From NCBI GenBank assembly GCA_905215625.1, contig CAJMQQ010000028.1, positions 1-34,649 of the forward strand: DNA of 34,649 nt. Reading direction: 5' to 3'. This DNA is from an uncultured bacterium (GTDB lineage Bacteria > Bacillota > Clostridia > Lachnospirales > Lachnospiraceae). A program made the position numbers and the translations under genes. The notes beneath the pieces are model-generated. The model did no database searches and was not told the origin of the DNA. It was given only the letters and a program-made list of their open reading frames with translations. Shown here one piece after another: positions 23,246 to 31,341 of this stretch (positions are counted from its first letter, which is position 1; each line of letters begins with the position of its first letter).

Positions 23246-23512
23246 TTACTTGCTTTGTTCAATCAAATGCTTTGCCAGTTCATAGTCTTTTTTATGAACA
23301 AACACCTCATACTCATAGGGAGTTAAGTCCCCGACGCTGCCAAACTGAGCTCGCACCGTACCGCCGCCATACCTGCCGGACCATTTGCTGCTGCGGTTAT
23401 GTACCTTCCAGGTGTAATCCAGATTATTGGCAGACAGTAAATCCCGAATACGGGCGCACTCCCCCATATTTCTTCCTCTGTACACAGAACTACGATTCCA
23501 AATCAAAATCAT
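23246..23512 (-). CDS. Small DUF2007-like (putative signal-transducing) protein
   Basis: An 88-residue protein that begins ILIWNRSSVYRGRNMGECARIRDLLSANNLDY and ends YEVFVHKKDYELAKHLIEQ; this alternation of a strand, helix and a final helix is that of DUF2007-type proteins, whose role is not established. Its ATG overlaps the TGA of the dihydrouridine synthase gene (ATGA), with AAGGAG seven bases before. It is the last gene of the operon before the bidirectional terminator. The family call is by pattern only. Confidence 0.7.
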   Translation of the reverse strand: MILIWNRSSVYRGRNMGECARIRDLLSANNLDYTWKVHNRSSKWSGRYGGGTVRAQFGSVGDLTPYEYEVFVHKKDYELAKHLIEQSK

Positions 23513-24486
23513 ATCCTTTCTCCTTTCCACGCTGCTTCGTCAAAAAGGGTTTCCACATAACTCTGATATTCGTCTAAACGTTCTGACTTTTTAATTTTCT
23601 TTTTTATCTTTTCCCCGCCTTCAAATAGGTTGTCCATATAGGCCCACAATTCTTTCATTTTAAACAGGACGTTCCGATCCCCGGACAGAATCTCTTCATA
23701 CCCGGCCAGGACTTCATTGTGAAATTCAAACACACGCTTTTTTAACTCCCCAGAAAGCCGGATTTCCTGTCCATCCTCTGCTTCCCGGAGCCGTTCCGTC
23801 AGTCCTGGATTTGCAATCAGTCCTCTGCCTAACATCATGGCTTGCGCTTCTGGAAATCTCGTCCGGATTTTTAAAAAGTCCTCTGTTCCGGCCACATTTC
23901 CATTATAGCAGACCGGACAGGCGCTTTTTTGAAGTCCATAGGCAAATGCAGACAGACGCGGCTCATTTTTGTAGTAATCTTCCCGTACTCTCGGATGTAT
24001 TATCAGTTCTTTCAGGGGATAGCGATTGAAAATCTCCATCAATTCTCCAAATTCGTCCTCGTCATACATTCCCAGTCTGGTCTTAATTGAGATTTCCTGA
24101 CAAGTTTTGGAAAACACTTCCTCCAGGAACTGCTCCAGCTTATCCGGCTCCTTCAGGAAACCGGAACCCCGTCCTTTGGAAACCACAGTTCCCGATGGGC
24201 ATCCCAGATTCAGATTGACTTCCCCATAACCCAGTTCTCCCATTTTTTCTGCACACCATAGAAAATCCTGGGCCTGATTGGTCAGAATCTGGGGAACCAC
24301 GTTCATCCCTTTGTTATGTTCCGGAAGAATATCGTTTAACTCTCTGGATTTTAACGTCCGGTTCTGGTTCGGCACAATAAACGGGGTCACATATTTATCC
24401 ATAGGAGAGAAATACCGGTGGTACGCATTCCGGTACACATATCCGGTAATTCCCTCCATAGGCGCCATATAAAATTTTACCGGCAT
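23509..24486 (-). CDS. tRNA-dihydrouridine synthase
   Basis: A 325-residue FMN-dependent enzyme that reduces uridine in the tRNA D loop. The barrel start FYMAPMEGITG, the catalytic Cys96 in LNLGCPSGTVVSKGRGSGFL (given to 20 residues), the SIKTRLGM strand, LIIHPR and YNGNV blocks, and MLGRGLIANPGL are all typical. Its ATG overlaps the TAA of the S41 protease gene by one base and its stop overlaps the next start. The function has no obvious link with wall cleavage; it seems to be a passenger in the division operon. Which Dus subfamily it belongs to is not certain. Confidence 0.93.
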   Translation of the reverse strand: MPVKFYMAPMEGITGYVYRNAYHRYFSPMDKYVTPFIVPNQNRTLKSRELNDILPEHNKGMNVVPQILTNQAQDFLWCAEKMGELGYGEVNLNLGCPSGTVVSKGRGSGFLKEPDKLEQFLEEVFSKTCQEISIKTRLGMYDEDEFGELMEIFNRYPLKELIIHPRVREDYYKNEPRLSAFAYGLQKSACPVCYNGNVAGTEDFLKIRTRFPEAQAMMLGRGLIANPGLTERLREAEDGQEIRLSGELKKRVFEFHNEVLAGYEEILSGDRNVLFKMKELWAYMDNLFEGGEKIKKKIKKSERLDEYQSYVETLFDEAAWKGERI

Positions 24487-25943
24487 TATTCCTCTGCCTC
24501 CGTCGTTTCTGCCGTTTTTTCTGCTGTCTGGCTTTCTGCCTCCAGACGTTCTTTTGCCGCATCGACCCCTTCTTCCAGTACGTCAATAGCTGCCTGAAGC
24601 TGGTTATCTGCCTCATGCTCGACTACCAGACGTTTCAGCAGATCCTCGTTTGGCTGTACTTCTACATCTGGTTCTATGCCTTCTCCATGGAGATCTTCTC
24701 CGCTTGGAGTGTAATAATGCTCTGTAGTCAGCTTTACTCCGGAACCGTCGCCCAGTGGGAAAAGAGACTGGACAATGCCTTTTCCAAAACTGGTGGTTCC
24801 TACGATCTCTGCCTTATCATAGTCCTTCAGCGCACCTGCAAAAATTTCGGAAGCGCTGGCAGAAGATTCATTCATCAGCACCACAATCGGAATATCCAGG
24901 CTCTTTCCATCATTGCAGCTAAAACTGTCGCCTTTTTCATTCTTATCTGCCGTATAGAGCAGAAGGGTCTTTCCGTCATTTTCCTTCTGGCCATACGGAT
25001 CCTGATAGGTGGTAATATCGTCTTCCAGCACATAGTCCAGCATTGCCAGGGCCGTCTGCATGACGCCGCCAGGATTGTTGCGCAAGTCGATAATCAGCTT
25101 TTCCATACCCTGATTTTTCATATCTTCGATTGCGTCAGAAAACTGCTTTTCTGTTACGACATCAAACTGGCTGATAATCAGGTAACCGATCTGGTTCTCC
25201 AGCATTTCATATTCTACGGTTGGAACTTCAATCTTTCTTCTGGTAATTTCCAGGGTAACATAATCCTCAATAGATGGACGGTACACCTCAATCTCTACGA
25301 TACTTCCTTCTTTGCCTTTGATCTTACTGTTGACTAAAACGTCTAAATCCATACCGCTGACGGATTCTCCATCCACTTTATACAGCTGATCGCCTGCCAG
25401 CATCCCTGCCTCTGCGCTGGGAGTTCCATCATAAACTTTTAAAATAGAAATCAGTCCGGTCAGACGGTTCTGGCTTACCAGCGCGCCGATTCCGCTGTAT
25501 TCCCCTTCCGTTTCTTCCAGAAGTTCGTTTAATTCTTCCGGCGTATAATACGTGGTGTATGGATCTCCCAGTCCTGCTAACATTCCCAGGTAAATCGTAT
25601 CTTCTACCTTTTGATAATCTTCTTCAAATAGAAAACGTTCGTCAATTAACGCCTGCATCATCTTCATCTTTGCAACAATCTGCTGATAATCCAGTCCTTC
25701 CTGTTTTGTCCCATCTTCTTTGGACTCTGCAGACGTCTGGTTGCTGACGTTTGACTCATTGGACGCCTGCTGTTCCAGCTCATAGCCAGGCCCCTTTGGT
25801 TTCTGGGCTTTCCGGATAATTCCGTTTCCAAACAGAAAGATTCCTGCAGAAAGTCCTACGACAATCAGACCTGCAAATGCAGTTACCAGCGCGCCTGCCA
25901 GAACGCCTTTCCAAAATTTATTATCTCTGTCTTTGTTATCCAC
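24486..25943 (-). CDS. S41-family C-terminal processing protease (CtpA/CtpB-like)
   Basis: A 485-residue membrane-anchored protease. It has a membrane segment (about 15-40), a low-complexity linker, an N-terminal helical region, a PDZ domain (about 150-235) and the S41 catalytic domain (about 245-430). The Ser-Lys dyad is visible: Ser in NESSASASE (about 361-363) and Lys388 in TSFGKG. A charged Glu/Ala-rich tail (about 440-485) follows. The start codon is GTG at 25943, with ATAGGAG eight bases before. In Bacillus and Gram-negative bacteria, S41 proteases process envelope proteins or degrade peptidoglycan hydrolases, so control of the adjacent M23 enzyme is plausible. Gene order is upstream M23, downstream dihydrouridine synthase (one-base overlap). 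Confidence 0.93.
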   Translation of the reverse strand: MDNKDRDNKFWKGVLAGALVTAFAGLIVVGLSAGIFLFGNGIIRKAQKPKGPGYELEQQASNESNVSNQTSAESKEDGTKQEGLDYQQIVAKMKMMQALIDERFLFEEDYQKVEDTIYLGMLAGLGDPYTTYYTPEELNELLEETEGEYSGIGALVSQNRLTGLISILKVYDGTPSAEAGMLAGDQLYKVDGESVSGMDLDVLVNSKIKGKEGSIVEIEVYRPSIEDYVTLEITRRKIEVPTVEYEMLENQIGYLIISQFDVVTEKQFSDAIEDMKNQGMEKLIIDLRNNPGGVMQTALAMLDYVLEDDITTYQDPYGQKENDGKTLLLYTADKNEKGDSFSCNDGKSLDIPIVVLMNESSASASEIFAGALKDYDKAEIVGTTSFGKGIVQSLFPLGDGSGVKLTTEHYYTPSGEDLHGEGIEPDVEVQPNEDLLKRLVVEHEADNQLQAAIDVLEEGVDAAKERLEAESQTAEKTAETTEAEE

Positions 25944-25979
25944 TTGCTGTTCTCCTATCTCTGTCTTTTCTATGTTTCC

Positions 25980-27191
25980 CTACGGACTTACATACTTGCT
26001 TGGATTTACATAACTGCCTCCGCTGCGGATTTCAAAATGAAGGTGGGGGCCAGTGGAATATCCAGTCGAACCAACCTTGGCAATTACGTCGCCCTGACTG
26101 ACCTTATCGCCGACGCTGACCAGTCGGGAGGAACAATGCATATATACGGTAGAAACCCCGCCTCCATGACTGATCATCACATAATTTCCTGCAGAAGCGC
26201 TGTAAGTAGAAATGGTTACGGTACCGGAAGCTGCCGCTAAAATATTACTTCCCGTAGAAGCCCCGATGTCGATTCCTTTATGGTTGGTAGACGCTCCTTC
26301 TGTCGGCGAACTTCTTCCGCCAAACCCGGATGTAATCCGGCTGCTGGCCGGACATGGCCATATAAACTTAATATCTCCCAGGCTGGCTGTCTTATACGTC
26401 TCGCCTGCCGCTTCCGCTTTTTTTCTGGCCTCTTCTTCCTGATGCCTGATTTCCGCTTCAATCTGCTTAATCTTTGCTTCCTGGGCAGCCAGGTCTTTTT
26501 CATACTCGTTGATCTGGTTTTCTGCAGAAGCAATTTTATTTTCGTAATTCTTTAATTCCTGCTGTTTTCCTGCTAAAAGCGTCTCTACTGACGCGTGTTT
26601 TGCCTCTGCCTGGTCTTCCAGAGCCAGAAGCTGGGCGTGTTCGTCCTCTAAAACTGCTTCTTTTTCTGCAATCTGGTTTTTGGTGGCAGCATAAGCGTCC
26701 AGCTGCTTCCGGTCATACTGAGAAATCTGGTTAATGTACTCTGCCTTGTTCAGCATATCGGAAAAGCTTTCCGCCTCAAGCAACATATCAATATAGTTGG
26801 TATCGCCCTTTTCATACATATACTGAATCCGCAGTTTCATCGCTTCATACTGTTTTTCTTCCGTCTGCTTTGCTGCTTCCAGTTCCTCTTTTGTAACTGC
26901 AATCTCCCCTTCTTTCGTTTCTATCTGGCTTTGAATGTTGGAGATTTCCTGGGCAGTCTGCTCTAAGCTGGCGTCTAATTGTTTCACATACGCTGCCGTA
27001 TCTGCTTTTAAACTTTCTAGTCCGGCCAGCGTCTGCTCTGCCTTTTTCTTTTCTTCTTCAATAGAAGCCGCCTGATTTTTCGCGTCTTTTACGTCCTGGT
27101 TGGTAACTGCCAGGGCTGTCCCAGGCAAAATCAGGCTCATTGACAAAATGCAGGCCAAAAGTTCCCGACCTGCTCTTGTGTGTTTTTTCAT
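25980..27191 (-). CDS. Secreted M23 peptidoglycan endopeptidase with coiled coil (EnvC/CwlO-like FtsEX partner)
   Basis: A 403-residue exported protein: signal peptide (about 1-28, ending GTALA), long coiled coil (30-262), and an M23/LytM domain (about 285-400). All zinc-site residues are present: His304 and Asp308 (NHKGIDIG), His383 and His385 (GPHLHFEI). So unlike E. coli EnvC, whose LytM site is degenerate and only activates amidases, this should cleave peptide cross-links itself. The gene starts 13 bases after ftsX; the FtsEX complex is known to drive such coiled-coil hydrolases (EnvC, CwlO, PcsB) across the membrane. GAGGG precedes the ATG. It probably works in daughter-cell separation or wall expansion. 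Confidence 0.93.
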   Translation of the reverse strand: MKKHTRAGRELLACILSMSLILPGTALAVTNQDVKDAKNQAASIEEEKKKAEQTLAGLESLKADTAAYVKQLDASLEQTAQEISNIQSQIETKEGEIAVTKEELEAAKQTEEKQYEAMKLRIQYMYEKGDTNYIDMLLEAESFSDMLNKAEYINQISQYDRKQLDAYAATKNQIAEKEAVLEDEHAQLLALEDQAEAKHASVETLLAGKQQELKNYENKIASAENQINEYEKDLAAQEAKIKQIEAEIRHQEEEARKKAEAAGETYKTASLGDIKFIWPCPASSRITSGFGGRSSPTEGASTNHKGIDIGASTGSNILAAASGTVTISTYSASAGNYVMISHGGGVSTVYMHCSSRLVSVGDKVSQGDVIAKVGSTGYSTGPHLHFEIRSGGSYVNPSKYVSP

Positions 27192-27204
27192 ATAGTACCC
27201 TCAA

Positions 27205-28110
27205 TTATACTTTTAAATGCTTCCTTATGGTAAAGAAGCTGGCAAAAAAGCCAATTCCCACGCCTAACGTCAAAGCCACTCCTACCATAGAAGGGAACAG
27301 ATCTGCAATGGGCATAGGCTGGAAAATCCCTGTCATAATCCTATAGTTTGCATCTATATACGTAACTGCCTTCTGGTAAAGAACGTAGATTCCAGCCAGC
27401 GGCAGAATCGAACCAATCAGGCCAATGACCACTCCTTCTACCAGAAACGGCGCCCGAATCATCCAGTTAGTAGCGCCAATCAGTTTCATAATCTGGTTTT
27501 CCTGTTTCCGGAATGCCGCTGCCACTGAAATCGTATTGCTGATCAGAAAGACTGCTACTGCCAGAAGGACACCGATAATTGCGGCTGATAGAATACCGAT
27601 GATCTTGTTGATATTTTCCAGGGCTGCTACTGCAGAATTGGAATAATTAACCTTTCTCACTCCGTCAATGGAAGTCAGATAGGACACAAATTCTTCCTGA
27701 AGGCTGATGTCCTTTAAGAAAATCTCATAAGAAGCAGAGTCTGCCAGCGGATTATCGTCTGCAAATCCCGCAGCCAGTTCTTCCATATCTCCAAAATACT
27801 CTGCCTGAAACGTTTCCCACGCTTCCTCAGCAGACGTATAAACCATATTATTTACTTCTTCTCTGGACTGAATTTCCTGTCCGATAGCCAGAATACCGGC
27901 TTCTTCCAATCCTTCGTCAAAAAAAACGGTAATTCCCACCGTAGTCTCAGCCGCCTCTGCACTGTGACGTACATTTCCTACAATCGCATAAAACAGACAA
28001 AATAAAAAAATACAGGCCGCGATTGTCGCAATAGATGCCAGAGAAAACAACATATTTCTGCCAATGTTTTTTAAGCCCTGTTTCAGGCTGTAGCCAAATG
28101 AACTAATCAT
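27205..28110 (-). CDS. ftsX: Cell-division permease-like protein FtsX
   Basis: A 301-residue membrane subunit of the FtsEX complex. Four membrane segments are visible at about 22-44, 170-194, 221-245 and 272-295, with the large extracellular loop (about 48-165) between the first two; this loop contacts the coiled-coil hydrolase in studied species. FRKQENQIMKLIGATNWMIRAPF, in part, is the conserved cytoplasmic region before segment three. The ATG overlaps the end of ftsE by eight bases, and the M23 hydrolase gene follows 13 bases on. Length is normal for Firmicutes. Confidence 0.96.
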   Translation of the reverse strand: MISSFGYSLKQGLKNIGRNMLFSLASIATIAACIFLFCLFYAIVGNVRHSAEAAETTVGITVFFDEGLEEAGILAIGQEIQSREEVNNMVYTSAEEAWETFQAEYFGDMEELAAGFADDNPLADSASYEIFLKDISLQEEFVSYLTSIDGVRKVNYSNSAVAALENINKIIGILSAAIIGVLLAVAVFLISNTISVAAAFRKQENQIMKLIGATNWMIRAPFLVEGVVIGLIGSILPLAGIYVLYQKAVTYIDANYRIMTGIFQPMPIADLFPSMVGVALTLGVGIGFFASFFTIRKHLKV

Positions 28111-28786
28111 ACCATACTTCCTCTGATGCTGTATCTCCGATAATCATGCCTCTATCCATGGTAATTACCCGTTTTTCCATCATTTCCACCATCTCATGGC
28201 TGTGGGTTACCACAACAACCGTCGTTCCCCTGCGGTTAATCTTTTCCAGCAGTTTCATAATCTCAATAGTATTACCGCTGTCCAGGTTACCAGTAGGTTC
28301 GTCTGCTAAAAGCACCTGGGGACGGTTAATCAGCGCCCTGGCAATGGCCACTCTCTGCTGTTCGCCGCCGGAAAGCTGCCTGGGATTGGATTTGTATTTG
28401 GAAGACAGGCCTACCATACGAAGCATAGCAGGAACCGATTCCCGAATCCGTTTTGGAGATACGCCGATGACTCTCTGGGCAAAGGCTACATTTTCAAAAA
28501 CAGAGCGGTCTTTCAGGAGCCTGAAATCCTGAAAGACCACACCTAACATTCTGCGATATTTCGGCACATACCGCCTGGGCATCTTGCCAAGATCCATATC
28601 ATTGACAATAATGCGGCCGGAAGTCGGCTCTAATTCTTTTAACAAAAGTTTCATCAGAGTAGACTTTCCGGAACCGCTGCGCCCTATAATGAATACAAAT
28701 TCCCCATCATCAATGGTAAGGTTAATATTCTTTAAGGCCTTTGTGCCGTTTTCATAACTTTTATTGACATTAATAATCTCAATCAT
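28103..28786 (-). CDS. ftsE: Cell-division ATP-binding protein FtsE
   Basis: A 227-residue ABC ATPase that pairs with FtsX. It shows Walker A GRSGSGKST (35-43), signature LSGGEQQR (138-145), Walker B VLLADEP (158-164) and the H-loop VVTHSHEM. Its ATP cycle is thought to drive the outside peptidoglycan hydrolase through FtsX rather than transport a solute. The ATG overlaps the stop of the PucR-type gene by one base (TAATG) and lacks a good ribosome site, so translation depends on coupling to the regulator. ftsX starts within its last codons. Confidence 0.97.
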   Translation of the reverse strand: MIEIINVNKSYENGTKALKNINLTIDDGEFVFIIGRSGSGKSTLMKLLLKELEPTSGRIIVNDMDLGKMPRRYVPKYRRMLGVVFQDFRLLKDRSVFENVAFAQRVIGVSPKRIRESVPAMLRMVGLSSKYKSNPRQLSGGEQQRVAIARALINRPQVLLADEPTGNLDSGNTIEIMKLLEKINRRGTTVVVVTHSHEMVEMMEKRVITMDRGMIIGDTASEEVWYD

Positions 28787-29874
28787 TAGTAGTCCAGGCT
28801 CTCCATATACTTCATGTACTTCACAACCATGAGCGCAATCTTAAAGGTAATGGCGTCCTCAAATACCCGAAGATCCAGTCCGGTACTCTTCTGCAGCTTG
28901 TCCAGACGGTAAACCAGGGTATTCCGGTGGATGTAAAGCTGTCTGGAAGTCTCAGATACGTTTAAGCTGTTTTCAAAGAACTTGTTAATTGTAGCCAGGG
29001 TTTCTTCGTCGAACTCATCCGGAGACTTGCCGTCAAAGATCTCCTTAATAAACATCCGGCACAACGGAAGCGGAAGCTGGTAAATCAGACGTCCGATACC
29101 TAAGTTGCTGTAAGCCACTACATTTTTGTTGCTGTAGAAGATCTTTCCTACATCCAGAGCCATCTTTGCTTCTTTGTAGGAACGGGAAACTTCTTTAATC
29201 TCATTGACAATGGTACCAAATGCTACGTGCACCTTGGTCATTGCCTCAGTATTCAGCATATCCAAAAGGGTGTTGGCAGTCTTTTCCAGATCTTCATAGG
29301 TCTCGCCTGGCTTCACTTCTTTTACCAGAATAATGTTCTTTTCATCGACAGCCGTAATAAAGTCTTTGGTCTTTGTTGCAAACAGGCTTCTTACGGTCTC
29401 TAATGCGTTGACATCCTTCTCGTTTTTGGTCTCAATTAAAAATACCACACGTCTGACGTTTGTTTCGATATGCAGTTTCTTTGCTCTGTTGTAAATATCT
29501 ACTAACAGCAAATTATCTAATAACAGGTTTTTAATAAAGTTGTCTTTATCAAATCGTTCTTTGTATGCGACTAACAGATTCTGAATCTGGAACGCAGCCA
29601 GTTTGCCCACCATGTATACGTCATCACTGCCGCCCTTTGCTAACAGGATGTACTCTAACTGGTGTTCGTCAAATACCTTGAAAAACTGGTATCCCTGAAT
29701 GACCTGGCTGTCTGCCGGAGAATCTACAAAAGCTAAAATAGAACTTTCATATTCCTCTGCATCAGAAAACGTAGACGCCAATACCTTTCCTTCAATATCA
29801 CAAATACATAAATCAATTCTGGTAATCCCTTTTAATCCTTCAATTGTTGTCTGAAGTATCTGATTTGAAATCAT
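28786..29874 (-). CDS. PucR/CdaR-type transcriptional regulator
   Basis: A 362-residue regulator with the C-terminal PucR helix-turn-helix (about 305-335: NVSETSRQLYIHRNTLVYRL and onward). The N-terminal part (1-130) looks like a sugar-diacid or GAF-like sensing domain (DLCICDIEGKVLAS), followed by a GGDEF-like region (about 135-260) typical of CdaR proteins. AAGGAG nine bases before the ATG at 29874 supports that start over the frame-open upstream ATG. It is the first gene of the operon with ftsEX and wall hydrolases, translationally coupled to ftsE. Its ligand and targets are unknown; the neighbouring sugar-ABC ATPase might be linked. Confidence 0.88.
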   Translation of the reverse strand: MISNQILQTTIEGLKGITRIDLCICDIEGKVLASTFSDAEEYESSILAFVDSPADSQVIQGYQFFKVFDEHQLEYILLAKGGSDDVYMVGKLAAFQIQNLLVAYKERFDKDNFIKNLLLDNLLLVDIYNRAKKLHIETNVRRVVFLIETKNEKDVNALETVRSLFATKTKDFITAVDEKNIILVKEVKPGETYEDLEKTANTLLDMLNTEAMTKVHVAFGTIVNEIKEVSRSYKEAKMALDVGKIFYSNKNVVAYSNLGIGRLIYQLPLPLCRMFIKEIFDGKSPDEFDEETLATINKFFENSLNVSETSRQLYIHRNTLVYRLDKLQKSTGLDLRVFEDAITFKIALMVVKYMKYMESLDY

Positions 29875-29916
29875 GGCATCTCTCTCCTTTTGGTCAATTT
29901 TACACATATACCCATA

Positions 29917-29946
29917 ATATAACTATATATTAAAGCAAATATACAA
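29917..29946 (-). promoter_or_regulatory. Candidate promoter of the PucR-ftsEX operon
   Basis: Minus strand: TTGTAT (29941-29946), 18-base spacer, TTATAT (29917-29922), start near 29910 and a leader of about 36 bases. The -35 abuts the T run of the preceding terminator, and the region is very AT-rich, so other registers are possible. Confidence 0.4.
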
Positions 29947-29977
29947 AAAAAGCAAGCAGGAGATATCCCGCTTGCTT
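29944..29977 (-). terminator. Rho-independent terminator after ugpC/msmK
   Basis: Arms AAGCAAGC (29970-29977 on the minus strand) and GCTTGCTT (29950-29957) with inner GG/CC pairs, followed by TTTTTTTG. It separates the ABC ATPase gene from the PucR-ftsEX operon. Confidence 0.92.
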
Positions 29978-30001
29978 AATTTTTCAAAAAATTTATGAAA
30001 T

Positions 30002-31114
30002 TTAGTTTAAGATAACCTTCTCAGTTTCCTTATCGAAAATGTGAGCCTTGGTCATATCCAGAGCCAGTTTTACATTGTCGCCAGGTCTTGCAGTGGTACG
30101 TGGATTTACTCTTGCAGTACAGCTGGTCTCGTCAATATCAAAGTATAAGTAAACTTCTGCACCTAACATCTCGTATACACGGATGGTTGCTTCGATTACG
30201 CTCTTTGCATTGCTTGCTAAAGCTGCTTCATCATCATGTAAATCTTCTGGACGGATACCTAAGGTAACGGTCTTTCCAACATATCCAGCATCCTCTAACT
30301 TCTTAGCCTTTTCAGCTGGAAGAGCGATGGTGTTGCCGCCGAAGCTTAAAGTAACTTCAGAACCGGACTTGCCAACTACTGCATCTAACAGGTTCATCTG
30401 AGGAGCGCCGATAAATCCAGCAACGAACTTGTTGCATGGCTTGTCGTACAGATTCTGAGGAGAATCTACCTGCTGAACAACGCCGTCTTTCATAACAACG
30501 ATTCTGGTACCTAAGGTCATAGCCTCGGTCTGGTCATGGGTAACGTAGATGATGGTTGCTTCCAGTCTCTGATGCAGTTTGGAAATCTCAATACGCATCT
30601 GGCCTCTCAGCTTAGCATCCAGGTTGGACAGCGGCTCGTCCATCAGGAATACCTTAGGACTACGAACGATAGCACGTCCCATAGCAACACGCTGTCTCTG
30701 ACCACCGGACAGAGCCTTTGGCTTACGGTCTAATAAATGCTCAAGGTCAAGGATTCTTGCTGCCTCGTGAACTAATTTATCAATCTCATCCTTTGGAGTT
30801 TTTCTTAACTTTAAGCCAAATGCCATATTGTCATATACAGACATATGAGGATACAGAGCGTAGTTCTGGAATACCATCGCGATATCTCTGTCCTTTGGCT
30901 CAACGTCGTTCATCAGCTTGCCATCGATGTATAATTCACCAGAAGAAATATCTTCCAGACCAGCGATCATACGAAGGGTGGTGGACTTACCACAACCAGA
31001 CGGACCTACGAAAATGATAAACTCTTTATCTGCAATTTCCAGATTGAAGTCATGTACTGCAACAAAACCATTTGGATACTTTTTGGTAACATTCTTTAAA
31101 GATAAACTAGCCAT
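30002..31114 (-). CDS. ugpC: Sugar ABC transporter ATPase, UgpC/MsmK type
   Basis: A 370-residue ATPase of the carbohydrate-uptake (CUT1) class. It shows Walker A GPSGCGKST (37-45), signature LSGGQRQR (135-142), Walker B VFLMDEP (155-161), the H-loop YVTHDQTEAMT and a C-terminal regulatory OB/TOBE domain (about 235-370, with the FIGAPQMNLL and LGIRPEDLH motifs). No permease or solute-binding genes are nearby; in Firmicutes a single such MsmK ATPase commonly energises several sugar importers encoded elsewhere, and that is the likely role here. AGGAGG precedes the ATG. It has its own structured leader and terminator, so it is a single-gene unit. Gene names ugpC, msmK and malK are used for the family. 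Confidence 0.93.
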   Translation of the reverse strand: MASLSLKNVTKKYPNGFVAVHDFNLEIADKEFIIFVGPSGCGKSTTLRMIAGLEDISSGELYIDGKLMNDVEPKDRDIAMVFQNYALYPHMSVYDNMAFGLKLRKTPKDEIDKLVHEAARILDLEHLLDRKPKALSGGQRQRVAMGRAIVRSPKVFLMDEPLSNLDAKLRGQMRIEISKLHQRLEATIIYVTHDQTEAMTLGTRIVVMKDGVVQQVDSPQNLYDKPCNKFVAGFIGAPQMNLLDAVVGKSGSEVTLSFGGNTIALPAEKAKKLEDAGYVGKTVTLGIRPEDLHDDEAALASNAKSVIEATIRVYEMLGAEVYLYFDIDETSCTARVNPRTTARPGDNVKLALDMTKAHIFDKETEKVILN

Positions 31115-31341
31115 TGCAAAATCCTCCTACTTATTTAACAACTCTTTGGTTCAGACGCCTCCTCCCCACTTATGGGGCGTCTCAAGTGATGTTATAATCA
31201 TACCCGAATCCGGACTTTTTTGCTATTCTTTAAATTACTAAAAATCCTTTTTTTTATTGGCTAATTTGTACACCCGAGTGGAATGGTGGGAAAAAATGTC
31301 CAAAAGATTTCTTTTATTTTGTGCAATCATTTACATCAATT
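31115..31341 (-). promoter_or_regulatory. Leader and promoter region of ugpC with 5' UTR hairpin
   Basis: A 227-base gap. On the minus strand a TATGAT (31197-31202) or the overlapping TATAAC can serve as -10; no strong -35 is seen. Just downstream, a hairpin with arms AGACGCC/GGCGTCT (31153-31159, 31176-31182) and an inner CCCC/GGGG stem lies 39 bases before the ugpC ATG. It is not followed by a U tract, so it is more likely a stability or regulatory hairpin than a terminator. The rest (31203-31341) is AT-rich and holds no gene I can support. Confidence 0.45.

Noticed and set aside
24615..25337. 240-codon open frame on the plus strand
   Set aside because: It is antisense to the conserved S41 protease and encodes a Phe/Ile/Cys-rich product with no family pattern; a shadow frame.
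31260..31341. Possible terminator for yitT (AAAAGA/TCTTTT-like pairing near TTTTTT)
   Set aside because: The stem is very short and AT-only; not distinguishable from the AT-rich background.
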